64,000 nt of DNA from Caenispirillum bisanense (GCF_900230255.1 NZ_OCNJ01000008.1:1-64000); one strand, 5' to 3'. Shown: positions 16,548 to 25,236, numbered from the stretch's first letter. Notes: generated from the letters alone by a model not told the origin. Translations and numbers: made by a program.

Positions 16548-19319
16548 TCACCACCCCAGCTCGGCGAGCCAGGCCGCGATGCTCGACGTCTGCGGCTGAT
16601 TGCGGTTGGGGTTGGGCAGCCCGAGGGCGTGCTGCTGCGGGAACTCGTAATTTGGCTGCGCGCCATAGGGCGGCGGCGGCGCGGCCGGCGACCAGCTCTG
16701 CGAATAGGAGGCGCACGAGCCCGAGGTCTCGCTGCTCTGGCTGCACGAGGTCTGTAGCACCAGCGTTTCCCACTTGGTGGCGGTGGACGACGACATGGGC
16801 GTGCCGTCCTCGCGCACCGTCGTCAGGGTTCCCTGGTACTGCGCGGCGTGGAAGGCATAGAAGGCGGTGCAGGCGGAGTGCTGGCGGTTGTCGCCGTCCA
16901 TCCACTGCACGGCGCTGCGGCACTCGTGGCGCCACGGCTGCACCGACACCAGCGTCCACTGGCCGGGATCGCTCGGCTGCTGGGTGTTGCAGGCGCCGCC
17001 CAGGTTGGCCGGGGCGCCCGGGCCCATGGGGCGGGTGTACTCGCTGCCGTCGGGGCGGCGCCAGATCTCCGACTTCTCGGTCTTCGCGAACCGGGTGCAG
17101 CCGTCGTAGTAGATCTGGTCGGTCTGGGTGACGACCTCGCGCTCCAGCACGTAGGGGTGCTGTTCGGTGCCCGGCAGCACCTCGGCCACCAGCAGGTCGT
17201 GCCGGCCCTGGGGAGTGCTGATGTAGACGGTGGAGAGACGATAGGCGAAGCGCTGCTCGTCGTGGTTCTGCCAGCCGGCGATCTCGATCTGGTGCGGATA
17301 GGTCGCCGAAGACGGCTGGCAGGCGGTGACGTACTCGCGCCGGCCGTCCTGGCGGCTGTAGTAGAAGCGCTCCTGGCCGTAGCTCTGGCCGGCGCTCAGG
17401 TCGTGGCGCCAGGTGCCGGGGTTGTCGCAGCCGTCGGTGGTGGCAATGAGCGCGCTCGACGCCGTGTCGGGCTGGCACTCGGTGATGAACTCGGGTTTGC
17501 CGTCCCCCGTGATCTGCACCCGGCTGGCGCGGGTGATGCGCTTGCCGGCGGTGTCGACCACCGGCGGGCAGATCTCCTGGCCGGCGGCGGTCTCGTAGAG
17601 ACGCACCTGCGGGTACCAGGTGGCGCTGTCGATGCAGTCGCCGGCCTGATAGGTGAGGTCGCCCATGTGGTAGACCAGCTTGGTCTGGCGCCACGAGCGG
17701 CCGGCCGTGAAGTCATGCCGGATGGTGCAGCCTTCCGCCGTCTCTTCGAGGGGCACCGGCGTGGCCCCTTCGGCCGGGGCGCAGTCGCGCACGACGATGG
17801 TTTCGTTCTCGGCGTCGCGGTAGAGCAACTGGCCCTGCTCGACGACGGTCAGGCCGTCGTAGTCGACGAAGTGCGGGCAGACGGTGCGGTCCTCCTCGAT
17901 GGGGAAGACCTGCTCGGGATGGTCCTCGCAAGCTTTGACCTCGACCTCGCGCCCCGTCGGGCCGACGTAGTAGAGGCGCCGCTGGGCGGTCGCGGTGCGG
18001 GCCGTCAGGTCGATGCGGTCGGGGCAGCTGAGCGACGACCACAGCAGCGGGTAGCGGGTGGTGCCGTCGCGGCACTGTTCGCTCGACGTCCCGTCCTCGC
18101 CGACGGTCTCGGTGCGGATCTGCTGGATCGCCATGCCCTGGTCGAGGTCGACGCGGATGTCGCAGCCTTGCGTCAGGACGCGGCGGGTCTCGATGGGCTG
18201 GCAGTCCTGCACCACCACGGTGGCGTTGTTGGCGTCGCGGTAGATCAGGCGCTGCAGGCGGACATAGGTCTGGTTGACGTCGTCCTGCTGCACGGCGCAG
18301 CCGGCCTCGTCCTCCTCGATGGGGAAGGAGCGTTCGGGGTCGGGCTGGCACTCGGCGACGCGCGTTTCGCGGCCGTCGGGGCCGGTGTAGGTGAGGCGGA
18401 AGGTGGGCGTGGCGTAGCCGGCCGACAGGTTGACGATGTCCTCGCAGCCGGCCGAGGTGCGCTCGATGGGGAAGCGGGTGGCGCCGTCGGCGCAGGGCTC
18501 GGTCTCGGTGGTGCTGCCGGTGGTCATGATGACGCGGCTCTGCTGGATGGCGACGCCCTGCGCCAGGTCGACGCGGATGGGGCAGCCGTCGGCGGTGATC
18601 TCCACCTCGGGCACCGGGCCGGGATCGAAGTCCTCGCCGTCGGTCTTGGCCTGCTCCAGCTTGTCGGGGGTCTTGTAGCCAGCGGCGTCGGGATTGGACG
18701 ACGTGCCGGAGCCGCCGCTCTTGCCGTCGCGGCCGTCCTTGTTGTCGCGGTTGTCTTTCTCCTCCTTCTCGTCGTCCTCTTTCTCTTCCTCCTCCTGCAG
18801 GCGCTTCAGGGCGGCGATCATCGTCTCCTGATCGCCCTCGACGGTGACCTCTTCCGCCGTCGGCAGGACGGGGGCGGCCTTGATCTCGAACTGGCTGACG
18901 AACAGCTCGTGCGGCAGCGCTTCGACCTTCTCGTCCTTGGTGACGGCGGTCAGCACGAGCTGGCCGATGCGGTCGCCCTCCACCGTCACGTAGCGGGTGA
19001 AGGCTTTCGCAGTGACGCCGTCGAGCAACTCGGGCTCGGCGCCAGGAACCTCCTTCAAGGTCATGTCCAACGGCACGGGCTCGTTCTCCGGCACCTCCAC
19101 CGACACCTTGGGCAGGGTCAGCATCGGGACTTTCTCGACGACGAGGTCTTCGGGCTTGGTCGGCGTGCCAGTGGTGCCGGGTTGAGCAGTGCCGGGTTGA
19201 GCAGTGCCGGGTTGGGCCGTCGCAGCGGGAGCGGCGGCCGGCGTCGCCGGCGTGCTCTGCGCCAGCAGCGGGGCGCTCAGGCAGGTGGAAGCCAGCAGGA
19301 TGAGGAAGAGGCGTTTCAT
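16548..19319 (-). CDS. Large secreted Cys-repeat protein embedded in the T4SS operon
   Basis: This 923-residue protein matches no family I know. A signal peptide (MKRLFLILLASTCLSAPLLA) is followed by a Pro/Thr/Gln-rich segment with AQPGT repeats. Next comes a folded-looking region (about 55-170) and a highly acidic Lys/Asp/Glu run (about 175-200). From about residue 246 to 640 there are roughly nine repeats of 45-50 residues. A typical unit begins GC-x-I-R-V-D-L, ends with a second Cys about 30 residues later, and carries a FPIE-like motif just before the next Cys. The C-terminal 280 residues add scattered Cys pairs and a Tyr/Pro/Gln-rich tail. The gene overlaps virB10 by four bases and ends two bases before virB11, so it is made with the secretion machine. 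A surface-exposed or pilus-associated role is inference. Confidence 0.8.
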   Translation of the reverse strand: MKRLFLILLASTCLSAPLLAQSTPATPAAAPAATAQPGTAQPGTAQPGTTGTPTKPEDLVVEKVPMLTLPKVSVEVPENEPVPLDMTLKEVPGAEPELLDGVTAKAFTRYVTVEGDRIGQLVLTAVTKDEKVEALPHELFVSQFEIKAAPVLPTAEEVTVEGDQETMIAALKRLQEEEEKEDDEKEEKDNRDNKDGRDGKSGGSGTSSNPDAAGYKTPDKLEQAKTDGEDFDPGPVPEVEITADGCPIRVDLAQGVAIQQSRVIMTTGSTTETEPCADGATRFPIERTSAGCEDIVNLSAGYATPTFRLTYTGPDGRETRVAECQPDPERSFPIEEDEAGCAVQQDDVNQTYVRLQRLIYRDANNATVVVQDCQPIETRRVLTQGCDIRVDLDQGMAIQQIRTETVGEDGTSSEQCRDGTTRYPLLWSSLSCPDRIDLTARTATAQRRLYYVGPTGREVEVKACEDHPEQVFPIEEDRTVCPHFVDYDGLTVVEQGQLLYRDAENETIVVRDCAPAEGATPVPLEETAEGCTIRHDFTAGRSWRQTKLVYHMGDLTYQAGDCIDSATWYPQVRLYETAAGQEICPPVVDTAGKRITRASRVQITGDGKPEFITECQPDTASSALIATTDGCDNPGTWRHDLSAGQSYGQERFYYSRQDGRREYVTACQPSSATYPHQIEIAGWQNHDEQRFAYRLSTVYISTPQGRHDLLVAEVLPGTEQHPYVLEREVVTQTDQIYYDGCTRFAKTEKSEIWRRPDGSEYTRPMGPGAPANLGGACNTQQPSDPGQWTLVSVQPWRHECRSAVQWMDGDNRQHSACTAFYAFHAAQYQGTLTTVREDGTPMSSSTATKWETLVLQTSCSQSSETSGSCASYSQSWSPAAPPPPYGAQPNYEFPQQHALGLPNPNRNQPQTSSIAAWLAELGW

Positions 19320-20386
19320 GAGGTCACCTCGCGGATGTACCAGTCGGCGGCGGGGCGGATCTGCACGCGGGTGCCCTGGGGCACGGTGATGATCGGCGCC
19401 AGGTCGACGGTCTGTTCGAGGACTGAGGCGGTGATTTCGCCGAAGCGGGTCGACATCTCCTCGGCGCCGGCGTCGGTGGCCTGCGCCAGCGTGTCGGCGG
19501 TCTTGTCGCCGCTCGACGCCATGGCGGTCGCCAGACGGACGGCGGTCGAGATGCCGGTCAGCATGAGGGCGGTGCCGTAGCGCTCGCCGAAGCGGGTGTC
19601 GACCTCGCCGGTGAAGCCGGCGCGGCCCTGGACGTCGCCGGCGGCGGCGGTCAGTTCGATGATCTCGGCGCGGTGCTCGGCCATGAGCACGCGGTTGCAC
19701 GAGACGGCGAGCCGCGAGGCGCCGATCTTGTCGGGGCTCTCGTAGTCGCACACCAGCCGCGAGCCCTTGGGGATGAGCAGGTTGCGGCCGTGGTAGCCGA
19801 ACACGTCGCGGCTCACCTGGATGACGATGGAGCCCGACGAGCCGTCGAGCTGGCTGTTGATGCCGGTCTCCAGCACGCCGGTGATGTAGCGGTCGGTGGT
19901 GACGATGCGGCTGTTGTCGACGGGGAGCGACGAGACGCGGCGGTCGCCCTCGTACTCCGGCTTGGGCGCCGGCGGTGCCACGTCAGGCGGTGCCGGCGTC
20001 GGGCCGGGCGTCAAGGACGCGGGCGACAAGGTCGGCACATTGCTGCGGTACGTGCTCATGCTGCCGTCGAGGGTGGGCCGCGCCGCTGCACGGGCGTTCC
20101 ACACCGCCTGTGCCGCCAAGCGATAGGGATCTGGCGGCGGCGGTGGAGGCGGTAACGGCGGCGGCGCCGGCGGAGCCGCGGCCGGCATCTGCACCACCTT
20201 GGTGATCACCACCGGCGGCATGGGAGGCGCCACCTCGCGCACCGGCGGGGCCGGCGGGGCCGGCACCGACCACGCCGCCTCGTCGTCCTCGGGCAGGGCG
20301 GCGGCCGGCGGCGGCTCGGCCGGCGGGGCGCACAGGCCCGAGAGCGTCAGGCCGAGCACCAGGGCGACGTCGCAGACGGCGCTCAT
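19316..20386 (-). CDS. virB10: VirB10/TrbI-family core-complex protein
   Basis: This is a 356-residue protein. A hydrophobic N-terminal segment (VALVLGLTLSGLCA) is followed by a long Pro-rich stretch (about 20-110), as usual for VirB10, which spans the envelope. The conserved C-terminal TrbI domain runs from about 150: TDRYITGVLETGINSQLDG, HGRNLLIPKGSRLVCDY, GRAGFTGEVDTRFGERYG and the end VPQGTRVQIRPAADWYI. The ATG at 20386 overlaps the virB9 stop by four bases. The short N-terminal cytosolic part is unusual compared with Agrobacterium VirB10. Confidence 0.9.
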   Translation of the reverse strand: MSAVCDVALVLGLTLSGLCAPPAEPPPAAALPEDDEAAWSVPAPPAPPVREVAPPMPPVVITKVVQMPAAAPPAPPPLPPPPPPPDPYRLAAQAVWNARAAARPTLDGSMSTYRSNVPTLSPASLTPGPTPAPPDVAPPAPKPEYEGDRRVSSLPVDNSRIVTTDRYITGVLETGINSQLDGSSGSIVIQVSRDVFGYHGRNLLIPKGSRLVCDYESPDKIGASRLAVSCNRVLMAEHRAEIIELTAAAGDVQGRAGFTGEVDTRFGERYGTALMLTGISTAVRLATAMASSGDKTADTLAQATDAGAEEMSTRFGEITASVLEQTVDLAPIITVPQGTRVQIRPAADWYIREVTS

Positions 20387-21432
20387 GCCCCGGCCTCCGC
20401 TCCGTCGTAGCGGATGCAGAGATAGCTGTCGCCCGACTTCAGCGTCACCAGCGGGCGGGTGCTCTCGACGATGAAGGTGTCGCCGTCGACGCGGGTGTTG
20501 ACCAGCTCGTCGATGCCGTCGACGACGACATAGGCCGTCGGCAGCTCGATGTCCTTCCAGCGGTCGCCGAACTTGATGTAGGTGAAGTGGTCGTCGCGGT
20601 AGACGGTCTGCGGCTTCAGGCTGTCGTCGCTGCCCCACAGGCTGTAGTCGCCCCAGCCGCGCAGCGACGACGGGTTGAAGGGCTCGGACTTCACGAAATC
20701 CTTGTCGGCGGCGGCTTCCGTCGTGGCGGCTTCGGCCTCGGCGAGCGCCTGCGGCGGCACCAGCGGCAGAGGTCCCTCATTGTCCGGTGCCCCGCCCAGC
20801 GGCTCGAAGCCGGCGACGGCGGGGTCGCTGTCCTCGCCGACCTTCACCGAGCCTTCGATGCGCACCAGCAGGTCGGGGACGCGCTTGGAGTTGTAGCCCT
20901 CGGCCCGTAGGTAGATCGGATAGACGGTGCCGCTCTTGCCGTAGACGACGATGTTGCTGTCGAAGCCGAAGCCGCCGGCGCGGATGGCGAGGCGGCGGTC
21001 GCCGCGCGGCTTCACCTCGAAGCCCTTGCCGTCGCCGAGGTCCACCGCTTCGATCTGCTCGCCGGCCGGCAGCTCGACCACCGTCACCATGTATTCCCGC
21101 ACCCGCACCTTGTAGGTGCTCATGGGGTCGAGGTCGTAGGTGAAGACCGCCGCACTCTCGGGCGCGTCGTCCCAGGCCGACTGGATCATGCCGATGGAGC
21201 GGTTGCGGGTGAGATCGCCGAAGTCGCCCTCGGCATGGGCCTTCATCTGGTCGACCATGGCGTCGGGCACCGGCAGGGCAGGAGCCGGCTTGGCGGCCGG
21301 GCTCGGCGGAACGCTCTGCACCGGCGCTGGCGGAGGCGGCGGCGCGCCGACCGGCGTTTGGGCGAGGGCCGGGGTCGACAGCAGGTGGAACACGGCGAGG
21401 CCGGCGGGGACGGTGAGGAAGCGGCAGGTCAT
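20383..21432 (-). CDS. virB9: VirB9/TrbG-family outer-membrane-core protein
   Basis: This is a 349-residue periplasmic protein with a signal peptide ending STPALA before QTPVG. A Pro/Ala-rich linker follows, and then the CagX/VirB9 domain: YKVRVREYMVTVVELPAGEQ, GKSGTVYPIYLRAEG and, near the C-terminus, PQTVYRDDHFTYIKFGDRW. VirB9 forms the outer-membrane ring with VirB7 and VirB10, and both genes are present nearby. The start at 21432 overlaps the small membrane-protein gene upstream by four bases. Confidence 0.9.
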   Translation of the reverse strand: MTCRFLTVPAGLAVFHLLSTPALAQTPVGAPPPPPAPVQSVPPSPAAKPAPALPVPDAMVDQMKAHAEGDFGDLTRNRSIGMIQSAWDDAPESAAVFTYDLDPMSTYKVRVREYMVTVVELPAGEQIEAVDLGDGKGFEVKPRGDRRLAIRAGGFGFDSNIVVYGKSGTVYPIYLRAEGYNSKRVPDLLVRIEGSVKVGEDSDPAVAGFEPLGGAPDNEGPLPLVPPQALAEAEAATTEAAADKDFVKSEPFNPSSLRGWGDYSLWGSDDSLKPQTVYRDDHFTYIKFGDRWKDIELPTAYVVVDGIDELVNTRVDGDTFIVESTRPLVTLKSGDSYLCIRYDGAEAGA

Positions 21433-21812
21433 CGGGATGGGTCCTCGGAAAGGGAGCGGCTGAGGGCGGCGCAATTGGCGATGCCGGACAGCGCGCCGGC
21501 GCACGCCAGCAGGACGAGGGTGGGCAGCAGGAAGGGGCGGCCGGGGGTACCGCTGGCGCCGGCGTAGGCATCGGCCAGGGCGAAGGCGGCGGCGACGGCC
21601 AGCAGGACGAACCGGCCGCCGGGTGCCTGGGGCATGGTGCGCTGGAGCCGCGCAGCCACGGCGGCGGCCACTGTCCAGGCACCGGCAGCGACGGCGCCGG
21701 CAGCCACGAGCACCATCCACAGCAGGGCCGGCCGGCCGGTGGTTACCACGTCGCAGGCGGCAGCCGTGGCGAGGGCGGCGGCGGTGCCGGCGAAGGAGAG
21801 GGCGGGTCTCAT
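21429..21812 (-). CDS. Small membrane protein between virB8 and virB9 (127 residues)
   Basis: The product is almost wholly hydrophobic, with about four possible membrane helices (residues 5-20, 28-52, 66-84 and 92-112) and a polar tail ending SRSLSEDPSR. It overlaps virB8 and virB9 by four bases on each side, the same coupling as the rest of the operon, so it is surely translated. I know no VirB component of this type in the canonical order. It is unlike VirB2, VirB3 or VirB6. Confidence 0.7.
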   Translation of the reverse strand: MRPALSFAGTAAALATAAACDVVTTGRPALLWMVLVAAGAVAAGAWTVAAAVAARLQRTMPQAPGGRFVLLAVAAAFALADAYAGASGTPGRPFLLPTLVLLACAGALSGIANCAALSRSLSEDPSR

Positions 21813-22624
21813 GACGTCGGCCGCTCCTTCAGCACGAACTCCAGCACCGTGATGCCGAGGGGATTGCTGAAGCGGTCCTCTGCCGAGACCGACTGCGGCC
21901 GCGTCGTCATGGACAGGTAGGCCCGCAGCGCCTTGCGGCCGATCTCCTGGCCGTGGCGCTCGTCGATCTGGGTGAAGTCGACGGCCAGCTTGTAGTCGTC
22001 GTCGAAGCTGACCAGCCGCGTCGCGTCGTCGACCACGACGTGACGGATCACGCCGTCGGCCAGCGCGTCGGAGCGCTCCTTGGTGTCGATGCGGTCGCGT
22101 CGGAAGCCGCGCCAGAAGCCGCCGTCGGACATGCGGGCGGCCTCGGCGCGCCGTTCGGCCTCGGTGATGGGGTCGATCTCCAGCACCAGGCGCACGTAGC
22201 GCCGCGCCATGGATTCCAGCAGCAGGTCGAAGCCCTGGACGTCCTCGGAGATCGGCTCGATCTGGTAGAGCTTGTCGTCGGCCTCGGAGGTGCGCACCAG
22301 GGCGACCTCCGTCGTCTTCAACGGCACCAGCGCGCCGATGGCGTTGGCCTGGACGACGACGGACGCCAGCAAGCCGACGTTGACGACCACCGACAGGCGA
22401 AGGAGCCAAGCCAGGCGCCGATGGGACACGGCGAAGCCGTAGGGATCGGCCTCGGCGACGGCGGTGTGGCGGTTGGTTTCGGGCGCAGGGCTCTCCGGTG
22501 CCGTCGGCGCGTCGTTGGCGGCCGCCGGCATCGCACCGGCCGTTTCCGGCGGCACCACCTTGCGCCGGCGGCGCAGGGTGGGCAGCGTCGGGCGGCGGAG
22601 CGTGATCTTGCTCAGCCGACCCAT
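21809..22624 (-). CDS. virB8: VirB8-family assembly protein
   Basis: This is a 271-residue bitopic inner-membrane protein. The N-terminal 70 residues are cytosolic and basic/Pro-rich, one helix lies at 71-92 (LAWLLRLSVVVNVGLLAS), and the periplasmic domain has the VirB8 pattern DLLLESMARRYVRLVLEIDP and the later KALRAYLSMTTRPQ. VirB8 nucleates assembly of the channel. The gene overlaps the lipoprotein gene upstream by 13 bases and the 127-residue membrane-protein gene downstream by four. Confidence 0.87.
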   Translation of the reverse strand: MGRLSKITLRRPTLPTLRRRRKVVPPETAGAMPAAANDAPTAPESPAPETNRHTAVAEADPYGFAVSHRRLAWLLRLSVVVNVGLLASVVVQANAIGALVPLKTTEVALVRTSEADDKLYQIEPISEDVQGFDLLLESMARRYVRLVLEIDPITEAERRAEAARMSDGGFWRGFRRDRIDTKERSDALADGVIRHVVVDDATRLVSFDDDYKLAVDFTQIDERHGQEIGRKALRAYLSMTTRPQSVSAEDRFSNPLGITVLEFVLKERPTS

Positions 22625-22779
22625 CGGAAGCCCTCGCTGTTGAAGGGCACCGGATCACAGGCGCAGGGGCTCAGCTTCATTTCGTCGGCGCCGTTGCCGC
22701 CGCCGTTCTGCGGCATCTCGCGGGGCGCGCCGCAGGCGGCCAGCGCCAGCGTGAAGGCAAGGACGGTCAGGATCTTCAT
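22612..22779 (-). CDS. virB7: VirB7-type lipoprotein (55 residues)
   Basis: This short gene encodes MKILTVLAFTLALAACGAPR and so on: a signal peptide with a clear lipobox LAAC, Cys16 being the lipidation site. A second Cys pair, PCACD, lies at residues 38-42. VirB7 proteins are small lipoproteins joined to VirB9 by disulfide or contact. Position between virB6 and virB8, size and lipobox all fit. The end overlaps virB8 by 13 bases. Confidence 0.85.
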   Translation of the reverse strand: MKILTVLAFTLALAACGAPREMPQNGGGNGADEMKLSPCACDPVPFNSEGFRWVG

Positions 22780-22824
22780 GGGGGAGGTCCTCTTCGGGGG
22801 ATGGGGACAGGGGGGCGGGCGCCG

Positions 22825-23916
22825 TCACCTGTCGAAGTGCGGCGTGTTCAGCTTTTCCTTGATCTTCTCGACGGCGGTCTGGGCGCCGGTCTGGCCGGCG
22901 CCGGGACCGGCGCCGCCACCGGGCAGCCGGGCCTTGTCGAGCATGTCGCCGACGTTGCCCTTGAAGTTCTTCAGCGGCTTGCCGAGGAGCGTGAGACCTG
23001 TCGCCGTGGCGCCGGCGGTGATGATGGCCGCGGCCTGGTTTGTCAGCTGCGAGTGGGTGACCGAGTTGGCGATACTGGTGGCCTCGGCGAGGAAAGCCGT
23101 GCCGAGCCAGCCCAGGGCGATGGCGACCAGGAGCTTGGGGTTGCTCAGGGTCATAACCCTGCCGATCTCGGCGCCCATAGAGGGGTCACCGATCCCCAGT
23201 TGCTGCGCCCCGTAGAGGATGAGGGCGACGGCGACGGTGCTGCCGAACAGCACCATGAAGGCCGCGAAGAGGGTGCGCAGCGCCGTGTAGGCCATGCCTC
23301 TGCCCCAGCCGAAGCCGAAGCACATCATTAGGATGGGGCTCAGCGCCGCCAGCATCATCACGCGGAAGATGCTGACGACCACCTGCGCGAAGAACACCAC
23401 CAGCAGCAGAAAGTAGGGAATGATCAGCAGCAGGGCGTAGATGAGCGGCGCCAGTGGGTCCGTGAGGCCCGTCTGCTTCGCGATGTTGGCTGCCATGCCG
23501 AACATCTTGAAGACCCCGGTCTCAGCGGTCATGACCAGCTTCGTCATGCCGCCGATCCCTTCCGGAGCAAGGGTCGTGCCGCTGACGCTGCCGACGGACA
23601 ACGCGGCGCTGGCGCCCGATCCCATGACCGACAGAGAGGCGTCGTAAACCTGCGAAACGAGCCCCGGTCCTTGGCCCGCCAGCAGCAGCCCTGCTATGCT
23701 GACGAACACGAATTCCTTGCCGAGTGCGGCTAAATCAGCCTGCCCGAGCATCATTTTGAAGCCGTGGACGACGATCCACAGGCTCGCCAATGAAAGGAAC
23801 ACCGCCCACATGGGACCGATCAGCACGTCGCTGAGATCGCTGACGAAGTTGTTCGCCAGGTCGACGTATTCCGTGACGATGTCGCAGGTGAAGCAAGTAT
23901 CTTGCTGTCTAGCCAT
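22825..23916 (-). CDS. virB6: VirB6/TrbL-family channel protein
   Basis: This is a 363-residue polytopic inner-membrane protein with five to seven helices between residues 35 and 290, for example AVFLSLASLWIVVHGFKMM and the YALLLIIPYFLLLVVFFAQV segment. A Cys pair CFTC lies at residues 8-11. The C-terminus is soluble and Gly-rich (PGGGAGPGAGQTGAQ). VirB6 proteins form the channel entrance. The start is unusual because its 5' end overlaps head-to-head with a plus-strand gene (23879-24391). Base composition here is less GC-rich than in virB8-virB11. Confidence 0.88.
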   Translation of the reverse strand: MARQQDTCFTCDIVTEYVDLANNFVSDLSDVLIGPMWAVFLSLASLWIVVHGFKMMLGQADLAALGKEFVFVSIAGLLLAGQGPGLVSQVYDASLSVMGSGASAALSVGSVSGTTLAPEGIGGMTKLVMTAETGVFKMFGMAANIAKQTGLTDPLAPLIYALLLIIPYFLLLVVFFAQVVVSIFRVMMLAALSPILMMCFGFGWGRGMAYTALRTLFAAFMVLFGSTVAVALILYGAQQLGIGDPSMGAEIGRVMTLSNPKLLVAIALGWLGTAFLAEATSIANSVTHSQLTNQAAAIITAGATATGLTLLGKPLKNFKGNVGDMLDKARLPGGGAGPGAGQTGAQTAVEKIKEKLNTPHFDR

Positions 23917-24391
23917 GGCTCTGGCCCTCGCGCCTGCAGATGCCGCTGCCGAGAATGCTCTGAAGAAGGGTTTCGTAGACTGGGAGTACGCCGTGCGTGT
24001 CTGGCAGACTCTGCCGACCGGCGAGGCCTTCGACCGCGAGTATGAGCGCGTGAACCCGGCCTACGAGGCGTGGAAGCAGGAAGGCGGGCAGCCGGATGTA
24101 ACGACGCTGGCCGCTCTGCATGGCGACGACGCCGACTTGATTCGCCAAGGATACGACCTGGAGGGCGTCTATCTGGTCTGGAAAGACATATATGCCGTCT
24201 GGTGGCGGAGCCGAGGGACCGTCGATCCGGCGAACCCTTGGAACGAAACCACGGCCTGCGGCCTCATTGAATCGATGAACATCTTCACCGGCCAATGCAA
24301 CGCTCTTCCCGACTGGCGCACCGAAGCGGATGTCGCCCGAGATGCCGAGGTGCTCGCCGATTATCGGGCGAAGCAGGCCGCCACCAACTGA
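23879..24391 (+). CDS. Exported protein of unknown function on opposite strand between virB5 and virB6
   Basis: From the ATG at 23879 the product has 170 residues. The N-terminal segment VKQVSCCLAMALALAPADAAA looks like a signal peptide with cleavage after the Ala run. The mature part is soluble, Trp- and Asp-rich (YEAWKQEGG, DIYAVWWRSRGT) and has two Cys (TACGL, GQCNAL). An alternative ATG at 23915 would remove the signal. It is the only plus-strand gene in the conjugation module and overlaps the virB6 start head-to-head by 38 bases. Its slot matches trbK, the entry-exclusion gene between trbJ and trbL in RP4, though no sequence match to TrbK is seen. Function is open. Confidence 0.65.
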   Translation: MSQVKQVSCCLAMALALAPADAAAENALKKGFVDWEYAVRVWQTLPTGEAFDREYERVNPAYEAWKQEGGQPDVTTLAALHGDDADLIRQGYDLEGVYLVWKDIYAVWWRSRGTVDPANPWNETTACGLIESMNIFTGQCNALPDWRTEADVARDAEVLADYRAKQAATN

Positions 24392-24405
24392 CGGGATCTG
24401 ACGAC

Positions 24406-24430
24406 GGAGGGTGCTCATTGGGCACCCTCC
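24406..24430. terminator. Stem-loop between convergent genes
   Basis: GGAGGGTGC pairs with GCACCCTCC around a seven-base loop, giving a perfect nine-base stem. It lies between the end of the plus-strand exported-protein gene and the end of virB5, whose stop codon is in the loop. No long T-run follows on either strand, so strength is uncertain. It could end transcripts coming from the plus strand. Confidence 0.5.
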
Positions 24431-25236
24431 GGCGCTTCCGGCGCGTCCTCGTCGCTCATGGGGTCCTGGTCGACCATGCTCATGGTCGCCGTAGCGCCCT
24501 GGATCTTCAGCAGGCTCGCCAGCAGCTGCGTCTGCGTCGCCTGCTGGCGGGCGATCAGCAACAGCGCCTGATTGCCCACCGCCATGCGCGAATTGAGATC
24601 CTTGGCCGCCTTGGCCGCACTCTCCAGCTCGCGCACCGCCCGGTCGGACTGCTCGGCCGCCGCGGCGGTCTGCACGTCGGCGTGTGCCAGCGCGTCGACG
24701 GCGGCGGTGCGCAGCACCCGCGCCCGGCGCTGGATCACCTCGCGGCGTGCCTCCTCCTGCTCGGCCCAGTCCATGCCCGCGGCCCGCGCCGGGTCGAACC
24801 AGAGCGTGTTGGCATAGGCCTTCCGCGCCCCGCACACCGAGGTCAGGTCGAGATCGTCGAGGTCGACGTTCGGCATGATCTCGCTCAGGTCCGGCATCAG
24901 GCAGGTGGCGTCGCGCTGGATCTGGCCGGCCAGCTTCGCCATGGTGGTGAAGGGCACGGTGATCTGCCCGACCTCGCCGATGGCGTTCACCGTGTCCTGC
25001 ACGAAGGTCGACACGTCGTTGAGCACCGACAGGATCTGCAGCGAGTTCTCCACCTCCTGCTTGATGAGCGAGATCTGCTCCTTCAGTGCCGACAGCTGCT
25101 TGGCCGCCTCGGCGAGGTTTTTGGTGTCGATCACCGCATAGGTCGCCATGGCCGCCGTGGGCGCCACGATCAGCCCGACCGCCAGCGCCGTCACCCGAAG
25201 CCGATGCCCGCGCCGTTTCACAGGTGCCGGTGCCAT
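24415..25236 (-). CDS. virB5: VirB5/TrbJ-family minor pilus protein
   Basis: This is a 273-residue exported protein. The signal peptide ends about PTAAMA, before TYAVIDTKN. A helical region (AEAAKQLSALKEQISLIKQE) typical of TrbJ/VirB5 coiled coils follows. A Cys pair (CLMPD and SVCGARKAY) may form a disulfide. The rest is Ala/Gln/Arg-rich helix, ending in an acidic tail. The start ATG at 25236 overlaps virB4 by 19 bases. The reading frame is open for hundreds of codons upstream, but those lie antisense-like over virB4. Confidence 0.83.
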   Translation of the reverse strand: MAPAPVKRRGHRLRVTALAVGLIVAPTAAMATYAVIDTKNLAEAAKQLSALKEQISLIKQEVENSLQILSVLNDVSTFVQDTVNAIGEVGQITVPFTTMAKLAGQIQRDATCLMPDLSEIMPNVDLDDLDLTSVCGARKAYANTLWFDPARAAGMDWAEQEEARREVIQRRARVLRTAAVDALAHADVQTAAAAEQSDRAVRELESAAKAAKDLNSRMAVGNQALLLIARQQATQTQLLASLLKIQGATATMSMVDQDPMSDEDAPEAPEGAQ

